A DNA stretch of 64,000 bases, from assembly GCA_905214875.1 (NCBI GenBank), contig CAJMNR010000003.1, positions 1-64,000 of the forward strand, read 5' to 3'. The notes under the pieces are model-generated. The model ran no database searches and was not told the DNA's origin. It saw only the letters and a program-made list of their open reading frames with translations. The stretch is from an uncultured bacterium (GTDB lineage: Bacteria > Bacillota > Clostridia > Lachnospirales > Lachnospiraceae). The position numbers and the translations under genes were made by a program. Numbering within the stretch: the stretch's first letter is position 1; each line of letters begins with the position of its first letter. This document shows, piece after piece, positions 36,219-45,699 of this stretch.

Positions 36219-36247
36219 TTGCATTTTGAATTTTTATCGTATATAAT
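36219..36247 (+). promoter_or_regulatory. Promoter of tRNA-Lys
   Basis: TTGCAT (36219-36224) and TATAAT (36242-36247) are separated by 17 bp, 41 bp before the tRNA. Confidence 0.75.
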
Positions 36248-36288
36248 AAATCTTGCGTTGAACGAAACGTAAAAAAAATTATAGATAT

Positions 36289-36361
36289 GCGCTTCTAGCT
36301 CAGTTGGTAGAGCACCTGACTCTTAATCAGGGTGTCCAGGGTTCGAACCCCTGGAGGCGCA
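36289..36361 (+). tRNA. tRNA-Lys (anticodon CUU, reads AAG)
   Basis: A 73-nt cloverleaf: acceptor GCGCTTC pairs with GAGGCGC, D-loop AGTTGGTA, anticodon stem CCTGA/TCAGG around loop CTCTTAA, and T arm CAGGG/CCCTG with TTCGAAC. The discriminator is A and CCA is not encoded. Confidence 0.97.
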
Positions 36362-36384
36362 CTAGAAAAGTCTTATGATTTAGG

Positions 36385-36416
36385 AAAAGCCTAGGTTGTA
36401 GGGCTTTTATTTTTTA
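36385..36416 (+). terminator. Terminator of tRNA-Lys
   Basis: AAAAGCC pairs with GGGCTTTT around a nine-base loop, followed by ATTTTTT. Confidence 0.75.
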
Positions 36417-36516
36417 TCCATAGGAAACTTTCTATGATTAATCATCTGTATAAACTATTGCACAAACTTTTTTCCTTACCTATAATTAGGGTAAAAAGAG
36501 GAAAGGTTTGAAGGTT

Positions 36517-37800
36517 ATGAAAGCGTACAGAAAACGTATTAGTCTCATTTTGGCATCTATGATGGTATTGCTGCTTGCAAGTTGTGGCGTAACGAGTGAA
36601 GACGGGACGAAGGCAAGCAATACTCCTAAGGCAAGTATTACAAATGAAACTAAAGCGCCAGAAGCGACTGCATCTGCAGAGGCACAGGTAAGTGCAACGG
36701 TAACACCGACAGAAAAGCCGATAGCAAATAAAGCGACAGAAGCACCCAAAAAGGAAACAGAAAGTAAGGTCGAATCTGATCTTGAAGTACATTTTATCGA
36801 TGTAGGACAAGGAGACAGCATTCTATTAAAATCTGATGGAAAAACGATGCTAATTGATGCTGGTGATAATAAATACGGAAAAGGCGTAGTAAGCTATTTA
36901 AAAAGCAAGGGAATTAAGAAGATTGACTATTTGGTTGGCACACATCCAGATGCGGATCATATCGGTGGACTTGATGTTGTAATCTCCAACCTTGATATTG
37001 GCAAGATCTATATGCCAAAGAAACAAAACAATACAAAGACATTTGAAGATGTGCTTACAGCAATTGCAGCAAAGGGATTAAAGGTCACAGCTCCAAAGGT
37101 AGGCAGCAGCATTGATTTAGGAAGTGCGAAGGTTACGATTATGGGACCAACCACAACCTACGATGACAATAATAACAATTCCATTGTAGTTAAAGTAACC
37201 CATGGAGAGAATTCATTCCTATTAACAGGAGATGCAGAATTAGATGCAGAAGAAGACATGGTGGCAAGTGGAGAAGATTTATCTGCTACAGTACTTAAAG
37301 TTGGACATCATGGAAGTCATTCTTCTACTTCACAGTCTTTACTTAAAAAAGTAAATCCAACGTATGCAGTAATTAGCTGTGGCGTTAATAATAAATATGG
37401 GCATCCTCATACTGAGACAATGACGTATTTAAAACGCGCCAATGTGAAAGTATATCGTACGGATGAGCAGCAGACGATTATTATGACGTCTAATGGAAAG
37501 GATCTTTCCATAAAGACAGGACAGGAAAGTGTTAAGGCAACCGGAGAGAGTTCAAGTTCAGTAAGTAATAAGAATACAAGTAAAGATACAAGCAAGATTG
37601 ACAGCTCGAATACTTCCAAGAATGAAGTGAAAGAGACTGCAGCGCCAGCAAGTGGAACGTATATTGGAAATAAAAATACGAAGAAGTTTCATAAGTCCTC
37701 ATGCAGTTCTCTTCCAGCAGAGAAAAACCAAGTGACATTTTCTTCAAGAGAGAAAGCAGTCAGTGCGGGATACAGTGCTTGTAAACGTTGTAATCCATAA
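36517..37800 (+). CDS. ComEC/Rec2-like metallo-beta-lactamase-fold lipoprotein
   Basis: The product has 427 residues from the ATG at 36517; the upstream TTG at 36508 lies too close to the AGAGGAAAGG site. A lipobox LLASC at residues 19-23 makes it a surface lipoprotein. A Thr/Lys/Ala-rich linker leads to the metallo-hydrolase domain with HFIDVGQGDSILL, GTHPDADHIGGL (H-x-D-x-D-H), LTGDAE and KVGHHGSHSSTS. The C-terminus has a small Cys/His module (KKFHKSSCSSLP...ACKRCNP), like Ada-type metal-binding tails. The soluble MBL part resembles the nuclease-like domain of ComEC. The substrate is unknown. Confidence 0.88.
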   Translation: MKAYRKRISLILASMMVLLLASCGVTSEDGTKASNTPKASITNETKAPEATASAEAQVSATVTPTEKPIANKATEAPKKETESKVESDLEVHFIDVGQGDSILLKSDGKTMLIDAGDNKYGKGVVSYLKSKGIKKIDYLVGTHPDADHIGGLDVVISNLDIGKIYMPKKQNNTKTFEDVLTAIAAKGLKVTAPKVGSSIDLGSAKVTIMGPTTTYDDNNNNSIVVKVTHGENSFLLTGDAELDAEEDMVASGEDLSATVLKVGHHGSHSSTSQSLLKKVNPTYAVISCGVNNKYGHPHTETMTYLKRANVKVYRTDEQQTIIMTSNGKDLSIKTGQESVKATGESSSSVSNKNTSKDTSKIDSSNTSKNEVKETAAPASGTYIGNKNTKKFHKSSCSSLPAEKNQVTFSSREKAVSAGYSACKRCNP

Positions 37801-37811
37801 GGAGGTACGCA

Positions 37812-38033
37812 ATGGTAAATGAATATATTGTAGATCGATTTGAAGAACAGTATGCAGTCTTAGAAGATTGTAACAAGCAGATGCATGATGTTGAACGAAG
37901 TGAGCTTCCAGACAATGTGAAGGTGGGAGACGTTGTTATTATGACGGCAGATGGATATCGCATCGATCCAGAGAAGACAGAAAGTCGCACAAATAAAATA
38001 AAGACGCTTATGGATTCCCTTTGGGAAGACTAA
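37812..38033 (+). CDS. DUF3006 domain protein
   Basis: The product has 73 residues. EYIVDRFEEQYAVLED followed by ELPDNVKVGDVVIM and a polar helical end match DUF3006, a small beta-barrel-like family that often sits beside ComEC-like metallo-hydrolases. It starts 11 bp after the lipoprotein gene with a GGAGG site, so the two are cotranscribed. The function is unknown. Confidence 0.85.
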   Translation: MVNEYIVDRFEEQYAVLEDCNKQMHDVERSELPDNVKVGDVVIMTADGYRIDPEKTESRTNKIKTLMDSLWED

Positions 38034-38038
38034 ATATT

Positions 38039-38079
38039 AAAAGGAAGAGGTATTAGAAAAAAATACCTCTTCCTTTTTT
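38039..38079 (+). terminator. Terminator after the metallo-hydrolase/DUF3006 pair
   Basis: AAGGAAGAGGTATT (38041-38054) and AATACCTCTTCCTT are perfect complements followed by TTTT. Confidence 0.9.
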
Positions 38080-38183
38080 GTTTACCTTGATAGAAAATAA
38101 CAAATTTTATATAATTAGGTATAGTATGGAAATTTTTTACCAAGTATTTATATAAATAAAACTGACTAATGGGAGATATGAGA

Positions 38184-39116
38184 ATGTTAAAAGAGAATAC
38201 TGTTGGAAACATTGCACTTGAAGTGCAAAAGGTAATCAAGGGTAAAGATGATGTAATTGAGAATGTTTTAACTGCAATTTTAGCGAAAGGCCATATTCTG
38301 ATTGAGGATATTCCAGGGGTAGGAAAGACCACATTAGCATTGGCATTTTCAAAAGTTATGGATTTAGATTATAAACGTATGCAGTTTACGCCAGATGTTT
38401 TGCCAACAGATGTTGTTGGATTTAATGTATTAACGAAGCAGAATACGTTTGAATATAAGCCAGGTGCAGTCCTTTGTAATCTGTTCTTAGCCGATGAGAT
38501 TAATCGTACGTCTTCTAAGACGCAGTCAGCGTTATTAGAGGTCATGGAAGAGGGAAGTATAACGGTTGACGGCGTTACAAGAGAGGTTCCAAATCCATTT
38601 GTAGTAATTGCGACACAGAATCCAGTTGGAAGTGTAGGAACACAGATGCTTCCAGAATCACAGTTAGACCGTTTTATGGTTCGTCTGTCTATGGGATATC
38701 CTGATATCAATCAGGAAATCAGTATCTTAAAAGGAAAACAAGATGGTGATCCTTTAAAACAGGTTCAACAAATGGTGACGAAAGATGATATTGTAAGGAT
38801 GCAGGAAGATGTCACAAGAGTCTTTGTACACGATGTATTGTATGCCTATATTGCAGCATTGGTATCTGCGACAAGAAACCATCCAATGATTACGCTTGGT
38901 GTTAGCCCTCGTGGAAGCATTGCATTAATGAAGATGGTTAAGGCACGTGCTTATGTGAAAAATAGAGATTATGTAATTCCAGAAGATATTTCTGCTGTAT
39001 TTTTAAGTGTTGTAGGACATCGATTAGTGCTTAATCCAAAGGCGAAAGTAAACCATATTTCGGTGGAAGATATCGTTCGTCAAATCTTACAACAGGTTGC
39101 ATCCCCAAAGCTTTAG
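38184..39116 (+). CDS. MoxR family AAA+ ATPase
   Basis: The product has 310 residues from the ATG at 38184, which follows GGGAG by eight bases; ATG codons at 38169 and 38178 overlap or crowd that site. Walker A is EDIPGVGKTTLALAFS, Walker B LFLADEINRTSSKTQSALLEVMEE, with sensor 1 IATQNPVGS and the arginine-finger region LPESQLDRFMVRLSMGYP. MoxR ATPases act as chaperones with DUF58/VWA partners, and a DUF58 gene follows 38 bp downstream. Confidence 0.95.
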   Translation: MLKENTVGNIALEVQKVIKGKDDVIENVLTAILAKGHILIEDIPGVGKTTLALAFSKVMDLDYKRMQFTPDVLPTDVVGFNVLTKQNTFEYKPGAVLCNLFLADEINRTSSKTQSALLEVMEEGSITVDGVTREVPNPFVVIATQNPVGSVGTQMLPESQLDRFMVRLSMGYPDINQEISILKGKQDGDPLKQVQQMVTKDDIVRMQEDVTRVFVHDVLYAYIAALVSATRNHPMITLGVSPRGSIALMKMVKARAYVKNRDYVIPEDISAVFLSVVGHRLVLNPKAKVNHISVEDIVRQILQQVASPKL

Positions 39117-39154
39117 TGAATATGGTGGATAACAAGAAAGGATTCTAAAAGCCC

Positions 39155-40345
39155 ATGTGGATAAATAAATTAATTTATTTTGCAGTACTTTTATATGCAG
39201 GAGTATTATCGTTGTTATATACCAATGTGCAGAGCCTTTATGTTTTCTTAATTCTCTTATTGTTTGGAGGATTGCAGGCAATTATCGTCAGTTATTTAAA
39301 ACATAAGGTGGATGTGCATTTGGAAGTACAGAATACCACAGTAAATAAGAATGAGCCAATGAAGGTCGGTATTGTTGTAGAGAACAAGGCGCTTATTCCT
39401 ATTTCCTGTGTGAAAATGATTATTTCCTATGAAAATGAGTATGAACATCTGAAGCAGTATCAGACATTTAGCCTGAGTGTCAATTCAAATAGCACACACA
39501 CAATTAATTTTACATTATCATCAGTACATACTGGTGCTGTCAGAGTGGGAATTAAGAAAGTAGTCATTTATGACTTTTTGCGTGTGTTTCATCGAAGATA
39601 TAAGAGACAATCTGAGGTTCAGATAAAGGTATTTCCTGAAGTATGTATGATGGAAAGCGATATTCACATTGCAAATCAGGATTTTTTAGACAGTGATGTG
39701 TTTTCTAAAATAAAGAGCGGGGATGATCCATCGGAGGTCTTTGATATCAGAGAGTATAAAGAAGGTGATAAGATTCACCGTATACATTGGAAGCTATCAA
39801 GTAAACGCGATATTTTTATGGTAAAGGAGTATAGTCTTCCAATTGCATGTAATGTAGGAATCATGGTATCTATGCAGACGGATAAGCCTGCACTTAATAG
39901 ATTGGAGTATTATGATGCGCTTCTTTCGACAATATCGAGTATCTCATATCAGCTTAGCATCAATGAGCAGATTCATTTTATTGCATGGTATGATGAGGCA
40001 AAAGATAGCTATAGATGTTTTTCGATTGAACAGCTGGATGATATATATAATGCAGTTTATGAGCTATTAGAAGCTGATCCAAGAAAGACAAATAGTAAGA
40101 TTATCATGATGCACGATGCAGTAGGAGATATGAAGCAGGTAGCAAAGCTTTATTATATCTGTGGCGTTGAAAGTAAAGAGGATCAGGAGCAGTTAGAGAC
40201 TTTATATCCGGGGATTCAGGTTGAGGTCATAACGGTTGGTTCGAATAATCAGGCAGAGGATACTTCGAAAGTGATAGGCAACCTGACTTATCAGTATATC
40301 CAGACGGAACACTATAAGGAAGGTATTGAAGCACTGCAATTGTAA
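39155..40345 (+). CDS. DUF58 domain membrane protein
   Basis: The product has 396 residues. Two N-terminal membrane helices (about residues 5-22 and 24-45) lead to a beta-rich region and the DUF58 signature FDIREYKEGDKIHRIHWKLSSKRDIFMVKEYSLP (near residues 192-225), then a VWA-like fold. It is the standard partner between a MoxR ATPase and a transglutaminase-like membrane protein. The process served by this trio in Clostridia is unknown. Confidence 0.9.
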   Translation: MWINKLIYFAVLLYAGVLSLLYTNVQSLYVFLILLLFGGLQAIIVSYLKHKVDVHLEVQNTTVNKNEPMKVGIVVENKALIPISCVKMIISYENEYEHLKQYQTFSLSVNSNSTHTINFTLSSVHTGAVRVGIKKVVIYDFLRVFHRRYKRQSEVQIKVFPEVCMMESDIHIANQDFLDSDVFSKIKSGDDPSEVFDIREYKEGDKIHRIHWKLSSKRDIFMVKEYSLPIACNVGIMVSMQTDKPALNRLEYYDALLSTISSISYQLSINEQIHFIAWYDEAKDSYRCFSIEQLDDIYNAVYELLEADPRKTNSKIIMMHDAVGDMKQVAKLYYICGVESKEDQEQLETLYPGIQVEVITVGSNNQAEDTSKVIGNLTYQYIQTEHYKEGIEALQL

Positions 40346-40358
40346 GTAAGGAGAAAGT

Positions 40359-43337
40359 ATGATTAAGTCTAGTAGTAAAAATGGAATTACAGTAGATAAA
40401 GATATAGAGCTTGTCATGAAGAATACTGGATTTACTCCGTGGTACTATTATCTGCTTCAGTTTGTGTTACTCGGAGCAGTAAGTCTAAGTGTATGTGGCT
40501 GCTTTGCTTCAGGATTGGGCATTTCAATTAATTATGGTACTGCGACGTTCTTCATCCTTGTATTTGTTGCATTATTTATGACGATGTATTCGTTTCGGTC
40601 CTTATTTCGTTATGTTGGGCTCATTACGATGTTTTTGTATGTCATGTTTGGCTACATTAATTTGGAGCGCCTTCAGGAGGGTTTTGCAAGACTTTATAAT
40701 ATATTTATCAGGCTTTATAATGAGTATTTTAATGATTCGCAGCAGACTGTTGCAATTGTGAAGAGTGAGTATGAGAACGCAGAATTATTTTTTGTGTTGT
40801 TTATTATGTTTTTAGTGACGGCTGTCATTTGTTATAGTGCCATGTTTGGTAGGACAATGTTCTTTTATGTGCTCATTACCGTACCAATTGTATTTCTTTC
40901 CTTTATCGTAGGGGTAACACCAAGCATGCTTCCATATATTATCTATGTATCTGGAACGATGGCATTATTTGCAGGGGTTATTAGTGAGCGCTATGGATTA
41001 TTTTCAAAAGTGAATCGATTGAAGAAGGAGAATCAAGTCTTTCTTCTTTTGGAAAAGACAAGGATAAGAGTGCAGACGTATTGTGTAGTGCTGATGTTAT
41101 TGTTATTTTCCATAGTCTACATTTGGTATTCTCCAGAGCGCTATGAACAGGAATTTGACGCCAAAGAAGTAAAAAATCAGATTCAGACAAAGATTAAGGA
41201 AGTCACATCGAGTGACTTGTTAAAAGATACTATCTTTAATCGATTTACAGGCGAAAATCAGGCTAGAGGAAACAGCGGATTAAGTAACGGTAAGCTTGGA
41301 AGAATTGGCAAGATTACATATGCCAATAAGACAGCGTTAAAAGTGAATGCGTATTATACGGGAAGCAATGATACAATCTACTTAAAAGGGTATGTGGGAG
41401 AACAGTATGAAGGAAATCGTTGGACCATTCTTTCGAAAAAAGACAAGCAGGAAATTGAGGACGTGGATATGTCCTTGCTGACTTCCAATAATGTTGAAAT
41501 GCTTTCTAGTTCATTATTTAATCAATTGAATAGCTCTATGTATGGATACCTTCCATTCACTCAGCTTAAGCTTGAAGTGGACAATGTATCTGCCGATGAA
41601 ACGAGCGAGTATATACCATATAATTGTATAGAAAATTATAGTCTTGATGATGGCAAGGTAAAGGCTAATAAGGATGCCTATTCATACTATCAATTTGACA
41701 TTCCAGATTCCAAGGATGGTCTCACATATCAAGAGATGCTCTATAAGTATGGTAAGGTTTCCTCTATTCTTCAGTTAAATACGATGAATAAGGGAATACT
41801 TGATAAGTATTATGATACTGATATAGACATGTTTGAGTCAGTTGGAGTTCCAGACAATAACTATGAGATCAATGTTAAAGATATTGGACCATATGATTTA
41901 TCTTTATTTGATAAGAGCATTACAAGCGATAAAAAAGTGTCTGTCTATAGTAATGTGACTGAGTCTGCAGATGAAGCGATAAATACCGTATCACAGATAA
42001 ATCAATATGCTAGAGATGAAAATATATACTTTAATAAAGTTCTAGATATCTATACTAAGCTGCCGGATAGTGGGTTGGAAAGAGTCAAGGATTTGGTAAA
42101 AGATCATCATGTAGACATTTTCTCTAAGGACATGGGTGGGCAAGACTATACATCCATGGATGAGATTGATACGACGGCTTATGCAAGAGCGATTTATAAC
42201 AAATATAAAGACGCTGATTTCCTTGAAGATACCGAAGAATTATATTCTTCGGATTTTACGTATGATCAGCTAACCAATCAAGATAAGATTTTTGATGCGC
42301 TGATGTATGTCAAAGATTATCTTGCAACCAATACTTCTTATACGTTAGCTCCAGGGGTAACACCAAGTAATGAAGATTATGTTGAGTACTTCTTATTTGA
42401 GAATAAAAAGGGATATTGTATGCATTATGCAAGTGCGGCAACCGTGATGCTTCGTGCCATGGGCGTACCAGCAAGATATGCAGAAGGTTATATTGTGACA
42501 TCAAGTGATTTAGCTAATGGTGAAGTTATTGAGGAGGGACCTATTGATGGTGCAAATGGAACAGTAAAGTATGTTAGGGCTGATATTAAGGATACCAATG
42601 CGCATGCGTGGGTTGAGGTATACCTTCCAGGGTACGGATGGACGCCGATTGAGATGACAGCGCCTTATTCAACAGATGGAGAGGTGGAAGTTCCTCCTGT
42701 AAATTCAAATCCAAATGCAACATTAAAACCAACGAAGCAACCAACTCCAACGCCACAGGCTACGTCCACACCACAGACTACGTCCACACCATCCAATACA
42801 CCAAAAGTTACAGGAACACCATCCAATCCGACGAAGACAGCTACTCCGGCACCGTCTTTCACTGACAAGATGGGAAAATGGTACAATGGCTTAAGCAACA
42901 GTGTGAAGCGGACAATTAAGGTAGCTACTTGGACCATTATCGTTATTGTGCTTGCAATCATCATCCTTATTATCCGTTTCAAGATAATTTGGATGCTTCA
43001 TACAGGAAAATGGCAGCGTTATGAGACTGGTGAGAAGATACTTTATGAGTATGAGTTGCTTCAGAAAATGACAGGGCAGCAGTTAAGGCCATACGCTACC
43101 AATGAATCGTATGAACAGTATGCGGTGGCATTTGTACAGAAATATCCATTCATCAATGAGGAAGATGCCAAGGAATTCTTTGCAATCACGCTAAAAGCTA
43201 AGTTTGGTATGAGTGCAATGAGTGAGGAAGAATTACAGAAGGTCATTGCATTCTATCAACTATTTACGGGTACGATGTTTAATAATGCATCGAAATTAAA
43301 GAAATGGTATTACAAATTCATTTTAGTACTTCGGTAA
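40359..43337 (+). CDS. Large membrane protein with transglutaminase-like domain (TgpA/YebA type)
   Basis: The product has 992 residues. About six to seven N-terminal helices (residues ~20-250) are followed by a large extracytoplasmic part. The transglutaminase core has Cys near residue 687 in KKGYCMHYASAATVMLRAMGVPARYAEGY and His near 749 in NAHAWVEVYLPGYGWTP. The usual third residue Asp is replaced by Glu (PIEMT). A Pro/Thr-rich linker with TP repeats (about 795-845), a final helix (855-880) and a cytoplasmic DUF4129-like end complete it. The start is 13 bp after the DUF58 gene. Confidence 0.92.
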   Translation: MIKSSSKNGITVDKDIELVMKNTGFTPWYYYLLQFVLLGAVSLSVCGCFASGLGISINYGTATFFILVFVALFMTMYSFRSLFRYVGLITMFLYVMFGYINLERLQEGFARLYNIFIRLYNEYFNDSQQTVAIVKSEYENAELFFVLFIMFLVTAVICYSAMFGRTMFFYVLITVPIVFLSFIVGVTPSMLPYIIYVSGTMALFAGVISERYGLFSKVNRLKKENQVFLLLEKTRIRVQTYCVVLMLLLFSIVYIWYSPERYEQEFDAKEVKNQIQTKIKEVTSSDLLKDTIFNRFTGENQARGNSGLSNGKLGRIGKITYANKTALKVNAYYTGSNDTIYLKGYVGEQYEGNRWTILSKKDKQEIEDVDMSLLTSNNVEMLSSSLFNQLNSSMYGYLPFTQLKLEVDNVSADETSEYIPYNCIENYSLDDGKVKANKDAYSYYQFDIPDSKDGLTYQEMLYKYGKVSSILQLNTMNKGILDKYYDTDIDMFESVGVPDNNYEINVKDIGPYDLSLFDKSITSDKKVSVYSNVTESADEAINTVSQINQYARDENIYFNKVLDIYTKLPDSGLERVKDLVKDHHVDIFSKDMGGQDYTSMDEIDTTAYARAIYNKYKDADFLEDTEELYSSDFTYDQLTNQDKIFDALMYVKDYLATNTSYTLAPGVTPSNEDYVEYFLFENKKGYCMHYASAATVMLRAMGVPARYAEGYIVTSSDLANGEVIEEGPIDGANGTVKYVRADIKDTNAHAWVEVYLPGYGWTPIEMTAPYSTDGEVEVPPVNSNPNATLKPTKQPTPTPQATSTPQTTSTPSNTPKVTGTPSNPTKTATPAPSFTDKMGKWYNGLSNSVKRTIKVATWTIIVIVLAIIILIIRFKIIWMLHTGKWQRYETGEKILYEYELLQKMTGQQLRPYATNESYEQYAVAFVQKYPFINEEDAKEFFAITLKAKFGMSAMSEEELQKVIAFYQLFTGTMFNNASKLKKWYYKFILVLR

Positions 43338-43340
43338 CAG

Positions 43341-43399
43341 ACATGCTAGAATCTTAATCCAACGCTAATTCAAGAAGGATTGATTCTAGCATGTTTTTA
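43341..43399 (+). terminator. Terminator of the MoxR-DUF58-transglutaminase operon
   Basis: ACATGCTAGAATC (43341-43353) and GATTCTAGCATGT (43382-43394) are perfect complements, with an inner AATCC/GGATT pair, followed by a T run. Confidence 0.85.
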
Positions 43400-43443
43400 T
43401 AATAAAACTTCACGTTAGAAGCATACAGCTAGGAGGAAATAAG

Positions 43444-44127
43444 ATGGCAAAGATATTGATTGTAGATGATGAGGCAAGGATTGCAAGATTCTTGCAGTTA
43501 GAACTACAGCATGAGGGCTACGAAGTCGTGACAACATGCAATGGAAATGATGGACTACAACTTGCATTACATAACGATATTGATTTAGTAATTTTAGATA
43601 TCATGTTACCAGGAATGAGTGGAATTGAAGTATGCAAAAAAGTAAGAGAGCAAGGAAACACCACTCCGATCATTATGCTGACGGCAAAGGATGATATTAT
43701 GGACAAAGTGACGGGACTTGATATGGGAGCCGATGACTATATGACAAAACCATTTGCCATTGAAGAGCTTTTAGCAAGAATTCGTGTGGCATTACATAGA
43801 GGAGAAATTAAAACGGATAAAAAGAAAGAATCCTTAACAGTTGGAAAACTTACTCTTAATATTACAAGTCACAGTGCTTACTATAATCAGGAAGAACTTA
43901 ACTTCACAAAGAAGGAATATGAGCTATTAGAGTATTTAATGCAGCATAAGAATGTGGCAGTGACAAGGGACGAGCTTTTAAATAAAGTATGGGGTTATGA
44001 ATACTTTGGTGATACCAATGTTGTAGATGTTTATATCAGATATCTAAGACATAAGATTGATGACCGTTTTAATATTCGAATGATCAGCACGATAAGAGGG
44101 GTAGGGTATATTATAAAAGATGAGTGA
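43444..44127 (+). CDS. OmpR/PhoB-family response regulator
   Basis: The product has 227 residues. The receiver has ILIVDDEARIARFL, phosphoacceptor Asp in LVILDIMLPGMSG (about residue 51), Thr in IIMLTAK and Lys in DYMTKPFAIEELLARI. A winged-helix DNA-binding domain follows with FTKKEYELLEYLMQHKNVAVTRDELLNKVWGYEY and the ending VDVYIRYLRHKID...MISTIRGVGYIIK. It overlaps the kinase gene by 8 bp. Confidence 0.96.
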   Translation: MAKILIVDDEARIARFLQLELQHEGYEVVTTCNGNDGLQLALHNDIDLVILDIMLPGMSGIEVCKKVREQGNTTPIIMLTAKDDIMDKVTGLDMGADDYMTKPFAIEELLARIRVALHRGEIKTDKKKESLTVGKLTLNITSHSAYYNQEELNFTKKEYELLEYLMQHKNVAVTRDELLNKVWGYEYFGDTNVVDVYIRYLRHKIDDRFNIRMISTIRGVGYIIKDE

Positions 44128-45628
44128 TAAATTAGTTACGGGGCTTAGAAAGGTCCTGACAAGGACAGTTATACCGCTGCGTAAAAAATGTGATGAAATA
44201 GTTCAAACGTTTTTTTTATCGATGTCATTTCGAATTGCCTTTTATTATGTACGTCTATTTATAGTATTTGGCGTGTTGTTCTTTGCAGCAGTCTATGCAC
44301 TTTATCTAGAAGTCGAGATATCGAGATATAATAGCTGGGCGGATACTATCGTAGATGGATTGCAGAGTGGCCAGGTATCGTTAGAGCGAACGAAGGAGAG
44401 TCATGTTAGCAGTGAAATCGATAGTTACTTGGAACGAATGTATCAGGTCTCAGTAAATCCTTACCAGAGCAAAGGAATTAATATTAGGATTTATGACAAG
44501 GCATCAGCAAAGGCAGTCTATGATGATATTAAGATGGATGTGGAGAATGATCAACAGATCTTTAAATCGCTTTCGTATGATTATCAGAAGAATGGACGAA
44601 TCATCATAAAGAAGAATCGGACATGTTTCTATCAGAATCAGGAGTATGATATATATCTTCAGTTTGATATTACAGACTCCATTAACGGATTACATAAATT
44701 TATATTATTTTTAATGTTTATCTATTGGATCTTTGTCTGTCTTGTTGCAAAATATGGCCAGCATGGCATTAACAAGCTACTTCAGCCAATTAAGAATATG
44801 TCAGCAACGGCAAATCGTCTTACGGTAAACAATCTACATAGTGAGAGGCTCAATGTAGCTGGTACAAAAAATGAGCTAAGAGAGTTAGCAGGTACAATTA
44901 ATTCCATGCTGGATCGTATTGAACTTTCTTATGAGAGTCAGAAACAATTTGTATCGGATGCTTCCCATGAGTTACGTACGCCAATTGCAGTTATCCAGGG
45001 ATATGCCAATATGCTTGAGCGTTGGGGAAAAGATGATAGAGCGGTATTAGAGGAATCGATAGATGCCATTGCCAATGAGGCAAAGTCAATGAAAGACCTA
45101 GTTGAAAAATTACTGTTCTTATCGAGAAGTGATAAGAAGACATTGCGGCTAGAACGGAAACTATTCAATATGAAAGATATTGTAGAGGAAATGATTCGTG
45201 AGACAAAGATGGTAGCAGAAAACCGTAAGATTTCATCAAAAGGTCTTCAGGACGTAATGGTATTTGGAGACGAGCAAGCACTTAAGCAGGTGCTCCGAAT
45301 CTTTATTGACAATGCGATTAAGTACACGAAAAATGGAGATTCAATAAAGATTGGCTGTAAAAATAAAAATGGAACCTGTATCGTAGCAGTGGAAGACACC
45401 GGAATTGGAATGAAGAAAGAAGATATGGGTAAGATCTTTGAGCGATTCTATCGTGCCGATGCAGTAAGAAATGGTGGTTATGAGGGTCATGGCCTTGGCC
45501 TATCCATAGCAAAGCTTATTGTTTTAAAGCATGTAGGAACAATAAAGGTGCGGTCACAGTATAAGAAAGGCTCTACGTTCTATGTCATTCTTCCTGATTA
45601 TTATAAGAAAGGATTAATGAAGAAGTAA
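44120..45628 (+). CDS. Membrane sensor histidine kinase (HAMP/HisKA type)
   Basis: The product has 502 residues. Membrane helices at about 38-62 and 193-212 flank a ~130-residue extracellular sensor region. A HAMP segment (PIKNMSATANRLTVNNLHSE) leads to the phosphoacceptor His near residue 283 in SDASHELRTPIAVIQGYANML. HATPase boxes are FIDNAIKYTKNG, VEDTGIGM, FERFYRADAVR and GHGLGLSIAKLI. It is coupled to the response regulator by overlap. The stimulus is unknown; the neighbouring transglutaminase operon may be regulated by it (inference). Confidence 0.95.
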   Translation: MSDKLVTGLRKVLTRTVIPLRKKCDEIVQTFFLSMSFRIAFYYVRLFIVFGVLFFAAVYALYLEVEISRYNSWADTIVDGLQSGQVSLERTKESHVSSEIDSYLERMYQVSVNPYQSKGINIRIYDKASAKAVYDDIKMDVENDQQIFKSLSYDYQKNGRIIIKKNRTCFYQNQEYDIYLQFDITDSINGLHKFILFLMFIYWIFVCLVAKYGQHGINKLLQPIKNMSATANRLTVNNLHSERLNVAGTKNELRELAGTINSMLDRIELSYESQKQFVSDASHELRTPIAVIQGYANMLERWGKDDRAVLEESIDAIANEAKSMKDLVEKLLFLSRSDKKTLRLERKLFNMKDIVEEMIRETKMVAENRKISSKGLQDVMVFGDEQALKQVLRIFIDNAIKYTKNGDSIKIGCKNKNGTCIVAVEDTGIGMKKEDMGKIFERFYRADAVRNGGYEGHGLGLSIAKLIVLKHVGTIKVRSQYKKGSTFYVILPDYYKKGLMKK

Positions 45629-45650
45629 TAAATATAACAAAACATACATA

Positions 45651-45696
45651 AAAAAGGGGGTGACAGGCTAAGTACTTAGTGTGTCACCCCCTTTTG
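45651..45696. terminator. Bidirectional terminator
   Basis: AAAAAGGGGGTGACA (45651-45665) pairs with TGTCACCCCCTTTT, with an inner palindrome CTAAGTACTTAG. It separates the kinase gene and the convergent ABC exporter operon. Confidence 0.9.
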
Positions 45697-45699
45697 TCT

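Noticed and set aside
36442..36821. Minus-strand ORFs of 111 and 122 codons opposite the lipoprotein N-terminus
   Set aside because: Antisense images of the Thr/Ala/Lys-rich linker; no start signals or family features.
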